Assembly: GCF_000011065.1 (NCBI RefSeq)
Contig: NC_004663.1
Coordinates: 496,001 to 560,000 of the forward strand
Direction: 5' to 3'
DNA: 64,000 nucleotides
Origin: Bacteroides thetaiotaomicron VPI-5482
Lineage (GTDB): Bacteria; Bacteroidota; Bacteroidia; Bacteroidales; Bacteroidaceae
Position 1 is the stretch's first letter, and the number at the start of each line of letters is the position of its first letter. The notes beneath the pieces were generated by a model that searched no databases, was not told the origin of the DNA, and saw only the letters and a program-made list of their open reading frames with translations. Of the stretch, positions 45,664 to 54,602 are shown piece by piece. Position numbers and translations under genes: made by a program.

Positions 45664-45726
45664 GATAGAAATAGCAAAAATAGGGAAATAAGGAAATTAT
45701 GCTTCCTATTTTGCTATTTATCTATC
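45664..45726 (-). terminator. Long imperfect hairpin at the end of the locus 2 operon
   Basis: GATAGAAATAGCAAAAATAG (45664-45683) pairs, with small bulges, with the arm ending TTTTGCTATTTATCTATC (45709-45726). It lies about 70 bases past the last gene of the minus-strand operon and is the likely end of its transcript. Confidence 0.55.
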
Positions 45727-45794
45727 ATTTTGTTTTCTGTTCAACTTATTTTTAATGCCTGTTATTATACTGTCGGTATATCTATTGAATGATG

Positions 45795-47204
45795 TCAAGT
45801 TCTCCAAAACCACTTGATCTTAGTAAAAAACATCGTTACCAAAACAGCTAAAGACGTAATGATTACTCCCTGAAGGAACCCAAGCCACGCATTCTGCTGG
45901 AAGTAGGACAACAGCGAGGCAAGTCCCAGTATATTAGCCAACGGCATAATGAATAAATCACCAACCACGTAAGCGATCATCGGATTTTGCCCGGACATAA
46001 CAAGAAAGCGGCTACTTCGCACACATCTGAAATAATCACAAACAATACTTAAGAATAAGAGCGCAAGGAATGCCAGACCGGAAGTTACAAAGAAATAGCT
46101 AAAAGTGGCAGGATCTTTCTTGATACCTTCTTGAAAAGGTTCAAAACATAGCCCCAAAAGGAGAAGATATGCTCCGGCATTAAACAGCTTTTTCCATAAC
46201 AAAGCGATTCCTTCTGTCGGACGTAAGAAAACCAATTTGCCAATCAATAACAGCACAAGTGTCGCTAATAAATTCACTGTCACCATACGGGTATAAAGCC
46301 CATAGAGATTGAATACAATAATCACCATAGTCAATATCAGCAGCGCAATTCCTATCTTACGGTATTGCGGTGAAGCCGGCTGTTCGGTATCCTTTCGGCC
46401 CTTCATCCATTCCATCAAATACTCACCGGCAATGCTGCCGGGAATTACAATAAACAGATATTTCAGATAATCAAACCGATACATCCAGGGCAAAGGAGTA
46501 TAATTGAATATCACCTGTGTCCAGGAACCTTCGACAGTACTTCCCAAAATAACAGCCATCAGCAGCAATAAAACTCCCAAACGCAACCATCGGTTATGCA
46601 TCGTAAAAATGTAGAGGGCAGAACCGAAGATGGCCATATTGGCTAATAACAGAATAATCACATTACTAAAATACAGGCTGAACGTTCTTCCATCGGCATA
46701 AGAAGTAGTAAGCATCATGATTACCGCAATTCCGTATGCGGCTATCTTTATGCCGGTATGTGCCCAGTCCGGCATTTTCAAAGGAATGCGCATGAACATC
46801 GGAAACAGAACCGCAAAGCAAAGAATAGCCAGCAACCAGGCTCTGATGTCCTGCGGAGAACTCAGCACATACGGATAAAAATGCTGAATGAAGATGGCAA
46901 AGAAAGTCAGTTGTACTCCACGTTTCACCGCTTCATATACTAATTTCAGTTTAGAGTCACCTTTCTCTGCACGCTTACCTATGGAAAAAGGGAAAGCTGC
47001 TCCCATTGCAAACAGGAAGAAAGGAAAAACAAGGTCTACCCATGTAATGCCGGGCAAAGAAGGATTGAATATATGATCGGGTGGCGGCGTCTGCGCATGA
47101 CTCATCCAACCGGGGAGCACCTGCGTTACGATGGTAGCAGAAAGTACCATCGTAATAATCGCATATCCTCTCAAAGCGTCTAATGCATAGGCCCGGTTAT
47201 TCAT
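45795..47204 (-). CDS. DUF5009 membrane acyltransferase (HGSNAT-like)
   Basis: 469 residues from ATG 47204 (MNNRAYALDALRGYAIITMV); an upstream start at 47246 would add a charged, non-conserved leader. It has about 10-12 membrane helices. The N-terminus DALRGYAII with the following WVDLVFPFFLFAMGAAFPFS is characteristic of the family containing lysosomal heparan-alpha-glucosaminide N-acetyltransferase, which passes acetyl groups across the membrane to terminal glucosamine. Its start overlaps the stop of the esterase-GHL10 gene by 4 bases (ATGA), so it is translationally coupled and last in the operon. The acetyl acceptor is unknown. Confidence 0.82.
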   Translation of the reverse strand: MNNRAYALDALRGYAIITMVLSATIVTQVLPGWMSHAQTPPPDHIFNPSLPGITWVDLVFPFFLFAMGAAFPFSIGKRAEKGDSKLKLVYEAVKRGVQLTFFAIFIQHFYPYVLSSPQDIRAWLLAILCFAVLFPMFMRIPLKMPDWAHTGIKIAAYGIAVIMMLTTSYADGRTFSLYFSNVIILLLANMAIFGSALYIFTMHNRWLRLGVLLLLMAVILGSTVEGSWTQVIFNYTPLPWMYRFDYLKYLFIVIPGSIAGEYLMEWMKGRKDTEQPASPQYRKIGIALLILTMVIIVFNLYGLYTRMVTVNLLATLVLLLIGKLVFLRPTEGIALLWKKLFNAGAYLLLLGLCFEPFQEGIKKDPATFSYFFVTSGLAFLALLFLSIVCDYFRCVRSSRFLVMSGQNPMIAYVVGDLFIMPLANILGLASLLSYFQQNAWLGFLQGVIITSLAVLVTMFFTKIKWFWRT

Positions 47205-49855
47205 AAGGAGCCTCCTCTTTTCATTCCTTCCTCTACTTCTTTCCACAGATTTTTGGTAATGATATGTACGATGTCAAATACCATTAATCCGTCCGAACGG
47301 CGAAGGTTCATCTCTATCGTTTCCGAAAGTTTGGCGGGGTTGTCATAGAACTGGTCCACCAGAATACCTCCCATAAATTTATTACCTTTCAATATCTGAC
47401 GTAAATGCTGACATGAGCCTTCTACACAATACCACGTACCGGATTGAGCCTGCGAATCAGTTTCGTTCCAGATACTCCGGTTCGTTTTTCTGTATTCCTC
47501 GATGGTTATGTCCGTATAATAATTACCGGTAGCATAAAGGTCTATCAGCTCGGCATAGCCATAATTTTTATATTCGGGTGTTGCCCAGCTGAAATCTTTG
47601 CCCGGATCATATTCTTTGCTGGCAAAGTTTACGCCTACTTCATAATAAGATGGATACCAGGCACCGGTGTACGTGCCGAAAGAAACGTCAGGGTTGGCTG
47701 CCTTGACTTCTTTACGGGCAAGCGCCATGAAATCAGTAATGTTTTTAGTTCGCCATTCCAGCCATTTCCGGAAATATTTTCCTGGTTGCGTTGTGTATTT
47801 CCCATCTGCATTTTTAGTCCAACGGAAAATATCTTCGGGGAAGTTTGCGACTTTTTTACCTATGTATTCTTCAAACTTCTTACGTGACAATGAAGAAAAA
47901 TCAGCGGTTATTCCATCGTAACGTACCCGGTCGAGCATCAGACCGTCCAGGTCGGGATATTTGGTCACGACTTCTTTCAGAACATTCAGGATATGGGTAC
48001 GATATTCTTCGTTCAAAGGATTGATCATGGCACCATATTTATGCTTCTCTTCGGTGATTGGAATGATTCCTTTATCGGGAGTGTACACCATCGAAGCCCA
48101 TTCCGGATGTCCGCTATATACCATTCCACGGTCAAAATAGTTGTGTCCGGCACAGAATACATTCAATGAGGCGTGTATCTCCAGCCCCAGTTCGTGCCCT
48201 TTTTTGATAAAGTATCCCAGATAGTCAAAATCACCGGCTTTGGCTCCTTTCCATTCTTTCATTTGCGGAGCATATTCACTTTTATATAAAACTTCCCCTG
48301 TGATCGGACGAATGTCGACAACCGCATGTGTAAAGCCCAGCGATTTGATTTTTTCCAAGTAATAATCAATCGAATCTTTATGACTGAAGCGCTCAAAGTT
48401 TGCTTCGGCATCAATCCACATTAAGGCCGGTTTCTTTTTGATGACGATCCGGAAAGGAGAAGCCGGAAGCCCGGCATTATTGCATAATTCCCCCTGCACA
48501 TAATTCCGGAAGCAGTAGCGGACTTCTGTCGGGTCACTAACAGAATCATTCCATACTTTCACAGTAGATGTGCCATTGATGATCTCCGCCTTTGCAGGTC
48601 GGAATATACCATCGGAACCTACGATCTCAAAACCTTTCACATTCTGATTTTCCGGAGTCAGTCCTTCCTCTCCATATTCAAAGTCTATTTCTACAGCATT
48701 TCCCTGGATACGATAGGTCTTGTAGACTGGACCGGAATATTGGAACCCTTTTCGGCCGTAAGTCTGGGCCAGTGCCCAATAAGCTAACCGTTCTCCAACC
48801 TTAATCTTATAAGGTGAATGTATAAAGAGTTCGCTGCCTGCGTCTCCGGTGGTCACCATTCCCACTCCGGGAACTTCCTTCATCAGCTCCAACTGACATT
48901 GACGGAACCATGCCCAATCCAACTTGTCATTCCCTTCGGACTTCCAGGGAGCAATCTGGACATAATAAAATGGCATTTCAGCATTATGAAAGAAATTTCT
49001 CCATTGAGAGACCATGGCGGGAAAAAGCTTTTTATAAAGAGTAGGATCGGGAGTATTCGCCTCTCCCTGGTACCAGATAACTCCTTTGACAGGGAATCCT
49101 TCCCATGGATTTACCATAGCGTTCCACAACAGGGTAGGCGTCCCGGCAGCCCATTCGAATTTATCTTGATTTGTATCCGGCAAGGTTACTTCGGAAAAAT
49201 GAGATAAGGTTTCTTTGTCCATCCATGCTTCGATCTTTGACATACTCCAGGAGCAATGTATTAATCCTACAGGTACGTCCAAAGATTGTTGCAACAGATT
49301 GCCGAAGAAATAAGCTGTTGCACTGAAATCGGCCACTTCTTCCGAAGATGCTTCACTCCATTGTCCGTCTATTCCTTCTTCTTTCAGAGTCGTGCTCCAA
49401 TTGTTCTTTACGGTGTAAAGTCTTAATGGTCGTTTAGGATTAGCGGACACGATATAGGGCTGCGAACCATAGACCGGTTGTCCGCGGAACCCTTTTACCG
49501 GCATTTCCATATTCGACTGTCCGGAGCAGAACCAGACTTCACCGATCAGGATATTTTTTAAGGTCAGCTCTTCCCCGTCCGAAAAAGTAATGGTATATGG
49601 TCCGCCGGCTTCCGGAGTCGGAAGAGCCAGTGTCCATTGTCCGTTCCGGTCACAATCTGCATAGATTTTCCGATGATTCCATGAAGCGGAAGCATATACA
49701 CGTTTTCCGGGAGTAGCCTTTCCACGAAAAGTAACTTCTGCTTGTTGCTGCAACACCATGTTGTCTCCCCAAATGGAGGTCAAGGTTACTTTAGCTTCTG
49801 TTTTCAGAACAAAGAACAAACTTATAAGTAGCCAAAAGTATCTGTTTCTGAACAT
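47201..49855 (-). CDS. Sialate O-acetylesterase-GHL10 fusion protein
   Basis: 884-residue exported protein with a signal peptide ending near TEAK. The N-terminal half (about 20-480) is a SASA-type sialate O-acetylesterase: WFCSGQSNMEMPV carries the Ser of the SGNH site at about 113-125, and GVIWYQGEANTPD a later conserved block. From about residue 490 a GHL10 (DUF187) glycoside-hydrolase-like TIM barrel begins: MWIDAEANFERF, VVDIRPITGEVLYKS, GLEIHASLNVFCAG, LDGLMLDRVRYDG. The same barrel occurs alone in the gene at 51436-52839. Linking deacetylation with a glycosidase-like domain suggests attack on O-acetylated glycans. It is unusually long for a plain SASA esterase. Confidence 0.87.
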   Translation of the reverse strand: MFRNRYFWLLISLFFVLKTEAKVTLTSIWGDNMVLQQQAEVTFRGKATPGKRVYASASWNHRKIYADCDRNGQWTLALPTPEAGGPYTITFSDGEELTLKNILIGEVWFCSGQSNMEMPVKGFRGQPVYGSQPYIVSANPKRPLRLYTVKNNWSTTLKEEGIDGQWSEASSEEVADFSATAYFFGNLLQQSLDVPVGLIHCSWSMSKIEAWMDKETLSHFSEVTLPDTNQDKFEWAAGTPTLLWNAMVNPWEGFPVKGVIWYQGEANTPDPTLYKKLFPAMVSQWRNFFHNAEMPFYYVQIAPWKSEGNDKLDWAWFRQCQLELMKEVPGVGMVTTGDAGSELFIHSPYKIKVGERLAYWALAQTYGRKGFQYSGPVYKTYRIQGNAVEIDFEYGEEGLTPENQNVKGFEIVGSDGIFRPAKAEIINGTSTVKVWNDSVSDPTEVRYCFRNYVQGELCNNAGLPASPFRIVIKKKPALMWIDAEANFERFSHKDSIDYYLEKIKSLGFTHAVVDIRPITGEVLYKSEYAPQMKEWKGAKAGDFDYLGYFIKKGHELGLEIHASLNVFCAGHNYFDRGMVYSGHPEWASMVYTPDKGIIPITEEKHKYGAMINPLNEEYRTHILNVLKEVVTKYPDLDGLMLDRVRYDGITADFSSLSRKKFEEYIGKKVANFPEDIFRWTKNADGKYTTQPGKYFRKWLEWRTKNITDFMALARKEVKAANPDVSFGTYTGAWYPSYYEVGVNFASKEYDPGKDFSWATPEYKNYGYAELIDLYATGNYYTDITIEEYRKTNRSIWNETDSQAQSGTWYCVEGSCQHLRQILKGNKFMGGILVDQFYDNPAKLSETIEMNLRRSDGLMVFDIVHIITKNLWKEVEEGMKRGGSL

Positions 49856-49866
49856 ATGATTTTAGT

Positions 49867-51300
49867 TTATTTGTTTTCAATAGTTTGAGTATATACATTA
49901 CCGAAACGGTCAGTCACTTTAATCTCTATCCTTGCGTTTGGGTCATGAGGAGTTGCATGAAAGAGATGCTCGGTAAGAACCGGAGATATCCAGTCATATT
50001 TCACCTTTTCCTTATCCGAACAGATGGCTTTTGCCATAGGATCATATCCTTTGTACTTTTGCATTTCGCCCATCCTTTGTCCATTCTCATACCATTCTAC
50101 CTTCCAAAGATCATCCCAGTTCCATACATTGGCTATGATATCAGAAGGATATTCATCCGACGATCCTGCCGGATAAGCATGAAACTGGTGTTCCAGCGGA
50201 TAACCTGCGCTTTTATAAATCCACTTCAATTGATCTCCGTTCACTTCATATATACCGTAACCTCTGGGAGTTCCGTCTACATTGATGTCTGCACGCCACC
50301 AAGTGCCACACACTGCTGCCGTATTATGCTCCATCAACGAATCATTGAAACAAACGTTCGTATTGAAATGGGTATGCCCGGAAATGATATGCGCATTATA
50401 GCCCTCCAAGAGTTTATATAGTGCAGCTGTATTCACTGTTTCATCCTGATCCAAAGTATTATATCTTAACTTTTTCTGAAGGCTGGAGGGAATGTGCATG
50501 ACCACAAATACCAGCTTATCCCTGGACACATACGAAAGGTCTTTTTCCAGCCATGCAAAAGTCCGTTCATCAATATATCCGATGTACTGGTAGTCACGAT
50601 TGACATAGAAACAATTGTCGAGTACAATGTAATGGGCTTTTCCTTTATTAAACGAATAGTAGATGGGGCCGAAATAACTTTCAAAAGTACGGTACGAGTA
50701 CTCAAAAGTACGTCCTCCGTAGGTCATGTCATGGTTGCCGATAGCACGATAAACGGGAAAGTCCAAAGTAGATACGGTATTAATGTAAGATGGATACAAA
50801 GAGGGGGTATCACCCACGATGTCTCCACAATCAATACCGAATATGTCTCTTTTTCCCGAATAAGGCTGTACATATTCTTTTATATCCTGCAGGAATCTGC
50901 CATAGGCTTTCACATCGTCTTCGGAAGTGACTTGCACATCAGCCTGCACCAGAAACAGATGATTCGCATCATTCTGAGGATTTTTCATCAACTCAAAATT
51001 ATATCCGTCTTGTTTATCCATCTCTATTTGTTGATGGAATAAGGGAATGGTCTTTTCTGTTTTCGGCTGATAACCGGAAGGCACGGACAAGTAAACAAAC
51101 CGGGCATCCCTTTGAGGAGCAAGCACATATTCGCCCGACTTATTAGTCAGAACACAGTCGATTCCGTCCGTTACAACTACTCCTTGAAGTCCTTTCCCAT
51201 GACAGGTTACCTTTCCACGAATAGTACCGGATAAATTTTGAGCCTGCAAGTTCAAACTCAAACTCATCAAAATGACAAGTTGTAATAAATATATTTTCAT
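49867..51300 (-). CDS. Secreted calcineurin-like metallophosphatase
   Basis: 477-residue protein with a signal peptide (LNLQAQ, about residue 20). It has three parts: an N-terminal beta-sandwich resembling MetallophosN (GTIRGKVTCHGKGLQGVVV), a metallophosphoesterase core and a C-terminal beta-domain ending in VTDRFGNVYTQTIENK. The core metal ligands are DCGDIVGD (about 158-165), AIGNHDMTYGG (about 191-201), VMHIPSS and IISGHTHFN (about 308-316). Such phosphatases occur in several Bacteroides glycan loci. The substrate, perhaps a sugar phosphate or phosphodiester, is unknown. It lies 11 bases downstream-facing from the esterase-GHL10 gene in the same operon. Confidence 0.87.
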   Translation of the reverse strand: MKIYLLQLVILMSLSLNLQAQNLSGTIRGKVTCHGKGLQGVVVTDGIDCVLTNKSGEYVLAPQRDARFVYLSVPSGYQPKTEKTIPLFHQQIEMDKQDGYNFELMKNPQNDANHLFLVQADVQVTSEDDVKAYGRFLQDIKEYVQPYSGKRDIFGIDCGDIVGDTPSLYPSYINTVSTLDFPVYRAIGNHDMTYGGRTFEYSYRTFESYFGPIYYSFNKGKAHYIVLDNCFYVNRDYQYIGYIDERTFAWLEKDLSYVSRDKLVFVVMHIPSSLQKKLRYNTLDQDETVNTAALYKLLEGYNAHIISGHTHFNTNVCFNDSLMEHNTAAVCGTWWRADINVDGTPRGYGIYEVNGDQLKWIYKSAGYPLEHQFHAYPAGSSDEYPSDIIANVWNWDDLWKVEWYENGQRMGEMQKYKGYDPMAKAICSDKEKVKYDWISPVLTEHLFHATPHDPNARIEIKVTDRFGNVYTQTIENK

Positions 51301-51435
51301 AGTTATCTATTGTTCTTTATACAAATAAGGCAATTCATTAACATTAAGTCTGAACCTTGCGGCTCAGACTTAGTGCTATGAATAGAAAGGAGAATACTTG
51401 TATTGAGTATATTCTCAGATTGAATTATCAACTTC

Positions 51436-52839
51436 CTATTTTTGAACGGACTCCAGATAGTTATCAAATCCTGTCTTGAAAGCGTTCCAATAGTCGTACA
51501 TCTTGATATGACAGAGGTCGAATGCGAAGAAGCCGTCGCTATTGTTTATACATGCGTCGATGGCATCAGGTATTTTAGCGGCTTGTCCACCGTTAGTCCA
51601 TCCGGTACCATTGCCTATGTCCGGACCTCCGGAGAAGGGAACGTCACCTTTCAGCAACTCGCGACCGTTTTTGCAAAATCCCTCCATTGTCCATTCGCCG
51701 CTACCATAAATCTTATCGACAGATGCATAAGCACCTAAGAATATATAATCCAGATGATCGGCATAACCATAGTTCTTATAATCTGCTGTTGCCCATTTAG
51801 GATAGTAGGCTGAGGTGTCATATTTAGGACTTGCCCAATTTACTCCCGAAGTATAATAACTGGAATACCATGCGCCTACATACACTCCAAAATTGATTTC
51901 TGAATTTACGGATTTTACTTTCTCACGTGCCTTGACGATAAAGTCGTGAATCACTTTTACACGAAATTCCAACCATTTCTTGAAATAGGCAGGCTGATCT
52001 GAAGGTATCTCATCTGTGCCTGGTGCCATAATGTCTTCCGGAAAATGAGCAACTGTTTCCCCAATGTACTCTTCAAACTTCTGTTTAGAAACAGCCGAGA
52101 AATCACTTTCCAAGCCATAATCGTCATAACGGCAACGGTCCAGAATTATTCCATCCAAGTCATATTTAGCCAGGTCACCCAGTAACTGCAAAACGAAGTT
52201 CTGCACATCATCGTTAGCCGGATTCAAAAATTTAGCTCCATAATCGGTCTCGTCATTCAACAAATCCATCGTATTTGTCAGACCGTCAGCGAGATTAGCC
52301 ACACTTGCCCATTCCTTCTTCGAGTCATCACGGAACAGTATTCCATCTGATCCGAGGTTATAGGGACATAAGTAACCACCGACGAAAGTATTGACTGACG
52401 CATGTACTTTCAGCCCCTGACTTCTGGCTGCATCTATAAATGCCTGCAGGTAATCCCATGTTTCAGTACGTTCATAATATACATAACCCGAACTTCCCCA
52501 CACATCCATTCGCTTCACCTGATCTACTGCAGTAGTGTTGAACAAAACATCTCCTGTAGTGGGACGCACGTCAACAATGATATCAGTAAACCCTGCGTTT
52601 TTTACTTTCACCATATCTGTGGAGATATTCTCCTTATTATTCGCATAATCCGGAAAATTAGCTGCCGCATCAATCCAGACATAGCGTGGCTTGATTTCTG
52701 TTACATCCGGATTTTCCGGTCCCTCTGTTGAATTATCATTCCAGGGCCATCCGGGGATTCCATCAGAATCATCACTACATGAAGTGATAGCAACCATTCC
52801 GCAAAACGTCAATAATAATATTTTAAAAAGATTTCTCAT
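51436..52839 (-). CDS. GHL10 (DUF187) glycoside hydrolase-like lipoprotein
   Basis: 467-residue lipoprotein (lipobox AITSC, about residue 21), with an Asp/Ser/Pro-rich linker and then one GHL10 TIM barrel from about residue 50. YVWIDAAANFPDY, IIVDVRPTTGDVLFN, GLKVHASVNTFVGGY and LDGIILDRCRYDDYG are the same landmarks as in the C-terminal half of the gene at 47201-49855, with an added insertion. The conserved LD-R-RYD and YADHLDYIFLGAYA segments carry the likely catalytic acids. GHL10 is a predicted glycosidase family with few tested members. The operon context, between the DUF5018 lipoprotein and the phosphatase, supports an exported glycan-cleaving role. Confidence 0.85.
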   Translation of the reverse strand: MRNLFKILLLTFCGMVAITSCSDDSDGIPGWPWNDNSTEGPENPDVTEIKPRYVWIDAAANFPDYANNKENISTDMVKVKNAGFTDIIVDVRPTTGDVLFNTTAVDQVKRMDVWGSSGYVYYERTETWDYLQAFIDAARSQGLKVHASVNTFVGGYLCPYNLGSDGILFRDDSKKEWASVANLADGLTNTMDLLNDETDYGAKFLNPANDDVQNFVLQLLGDLAKYDLDGIILDRCRYDDYGLESDFSAVSKQKFEEYIGETVAHFPEDIMAPGTDEIPSDQPAYFKKWLEFRVKVIHDFIVKAREKVKSVNSEINFGVYVGAWYSSYYTSGVNWASPKYDTSAYYPKWATADYKNYGYADHLDYIFLGAYASVDKIYGSGEWTMEGFCKNGRELLKGDVPFSGGPDIGNGTGWTNGGQAAKIPDAIDACINNSDGFFAFDLCHIKMYDYWNAFKTGFDNYLESVQK

Positions 52840-52885
52840 ATTATATATGTTTATTAATGTCAGTAACTCTTTTGAAACACATTAA

Positions 52886-54595
52886 TTATTTGTCGATACA
52901 ATCAAATTCATACCCTCCGATAATCTTACAGTTGTTGTCAACATAGTAGAGACGAAGTTTATATCCATCTGTAGTTGGAGCAAACAATACATCACCTGTT
53001 GCCGCTACACCATCTGCAGAACCGAACGAAGAAAGTGAAGGATTGAATGTCAAAGCGTCTGAAGTAGATACCGTACCGGTAAACGATCCGTCTGAGGTTA
53101 CATCGTACATATATAAGTACGGAGTGCCTCCCCATTGCGGGAAGTGAGCCGTAGATACCAATACAAGATACTGCGCATTATTGAACGTTCTTGCATCCAG
53201 ACAGTTATTATTCATTGCCCAGGAATTGCCATTGTCCGAATTGGATAAAGACTTGGACGCATTATTACTTGTTCCATTCACCCAATAAAGTACGTTAGGA
53301 TCATAATAGGATAAGAAATAATCGCTTTGTGCAGTAGTTCCTTTGGTGACAACCTTGGTATTTGACACAGGAGATCCCCAATAGCCAACACCATTTACCG
53401 ATACTACTTCAGGACTTCCCAATACACCGTCTGTTATAATCCAGCGAACAAACGTATTAGAACCGGACGAGGCTGTCCCGTCACATGTAGCAATGATAGC
53501 GGCATTTGTATTGATATCACCCTGTACAGATACTTTGGTACCCATATCCAAACTTGTATTGTTGGTATAAGATATCAATAAAGTTGGAACTGTGGTTACA
53601 GAAGAAGTCTTATAGATAGAGAAGGATTTACCATTAGCTGCTTTTGTTGCCAACAATATGTTTCCTTTACTATCACTTGTCACACAACCTAAAGATGCAA
53701 CACCTACGCTTCCCAAAGTCATATTGCCAATCTTACTTCCTGTAGAAGCATTATAATAGGTAGGAGCAGTAGAACCGTCCCCTAAGCAAACAACTAAATT
53801 ATTGCCATTAACGGCCAGTGAAGGTGAGTTGGCTGAAGTCCAGGGCAAACCTATAACTCCCATATCCAATTTAAACAATTCTGTCTCACTGCCTTTTCTA
53901 TATCCATAAGGGATCTTATCCGGCACTGCCTTCTGAACTGTGTACGTCTGCTTCGTCACTCCATCGTGAGCGATGACCGTCAGTTCTACAGGTGAATTGA
54001 AGTCAAGCGCCTCTGTCTTAGGATCCGGCGACATTGTCGCATGAGAGGAAAGTGAATATTCTGCCAGACAGGAAGATAAATCTTCTGCAGAAATCAGAGA
54101 TACCGTCTTATGCTCTTCGTCAATAATTCCACTAATATCTTCGGCCGGTATTGAGAAACTTAATAACTGACATTTATTGGATTTCACTCTTTCACCCGTA
54201 ATGCAGATTTGTTTCTTATATCCCTGCGCATCTGTATAAGTGAAGTAATTTTCTTTAGTCAAATCCAATATCGTCAAAACAGGGTTAATAGTACAGTTAG
54301 GAGCTAACTTTGCCTGGACCCTCATTGTCTTCATATATTCCGCCGTTTCATTTTCACTGTCTTCCGGATAAAACCATGGTATAGGAATCACATATTTATC
54401 TACAGACGCATCCGCAATTGTGTAGACAACAGCTTCTTTGTCCACATAAGGACCTGATGTAAAAAGTGCGGTCAAGCTTGTGATTCCCTGCCGCTCAGCA
54501 GTTGGAAGTACATATTCCGGATCTTGGCAGGAACTCATTAATGCCAATACTCCTAATAGTAAATATTGTATATTCTTTTTCATAATTGTTTTCAT
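52886..54595 (-). CDS. DUF5018-domain surface lipoprotein
   Basis: 569 residues from the start at 54595; an alternative at 54583 (MKKNIQYLL) is possible. The lipobox is LMSSC. The N-terminal region (about 35-230) includes the DUF5018-like segments ISAEDLSSCLAEYSLS and ELTVIAHDGVTKQTYTVQK. The C-terminal half is a repeat-rich, beta-propeller-like region: SGVASLGCVTSDSKGNILLA-type blades starting near residue 260 with a Gly/Asp/Asn bias. Placed directly after SusD, it occupies the SusE position and is likely a surface glycan-binding protein. No catalytic motif is seen. It is separated from SusD by 7 bases. Confidence 0.78.
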   Translation of the reverse strand: MKTIMKKNIQYLLLGVLALMSSCQDPEYVLPTAERQGITSLTALFTSGPYVDKEAVVYTIADASVDKYVIPIPWFYPEDSENETAEYMKTMRVQAKLAPNCTINPVLTILDLTKENYFTYTDAQGYKKQICITGERVKSNKCQLLSFSIPAEDISGIIDEEHKTVSLISAEDLSSCLAEYSLSSHATMSPDPKTEALDFNSPVELTVIAHDGVTKQTYTVQKAVPDKIPYGYRKGSETELFKLDMGVIGLPWTSANSPSLAVNGNNLVVCLGDGSTAPTYYNASTGSKIGNMTLGSVGVASLGCVTSDSKGNILLATKAANGKSFSIYKTSSVTTVPTLLISYTNNTSLDMGTKVSVQGDINTNAAIIATCDGTASSGSNTFVRWIITDGVLGSPEVVSVNGVGYWGSPVSNTKVVTKGTTAQSDYFLSYYDPNVLYWVNGTSNNASKSLSNSDNGNSWAMNNNCLDARTFNNAQYLVLVSTAHFPQWGGTPYLYMYDVTSDGSFTGTVSTSDALTFNPSLSSFGSADGVAATGDVLFAPTTDGYKLRLYYVDNNCKIIGGYEFDCIDK

Positions 54596-54602
54596 TTTAG
54601 AT

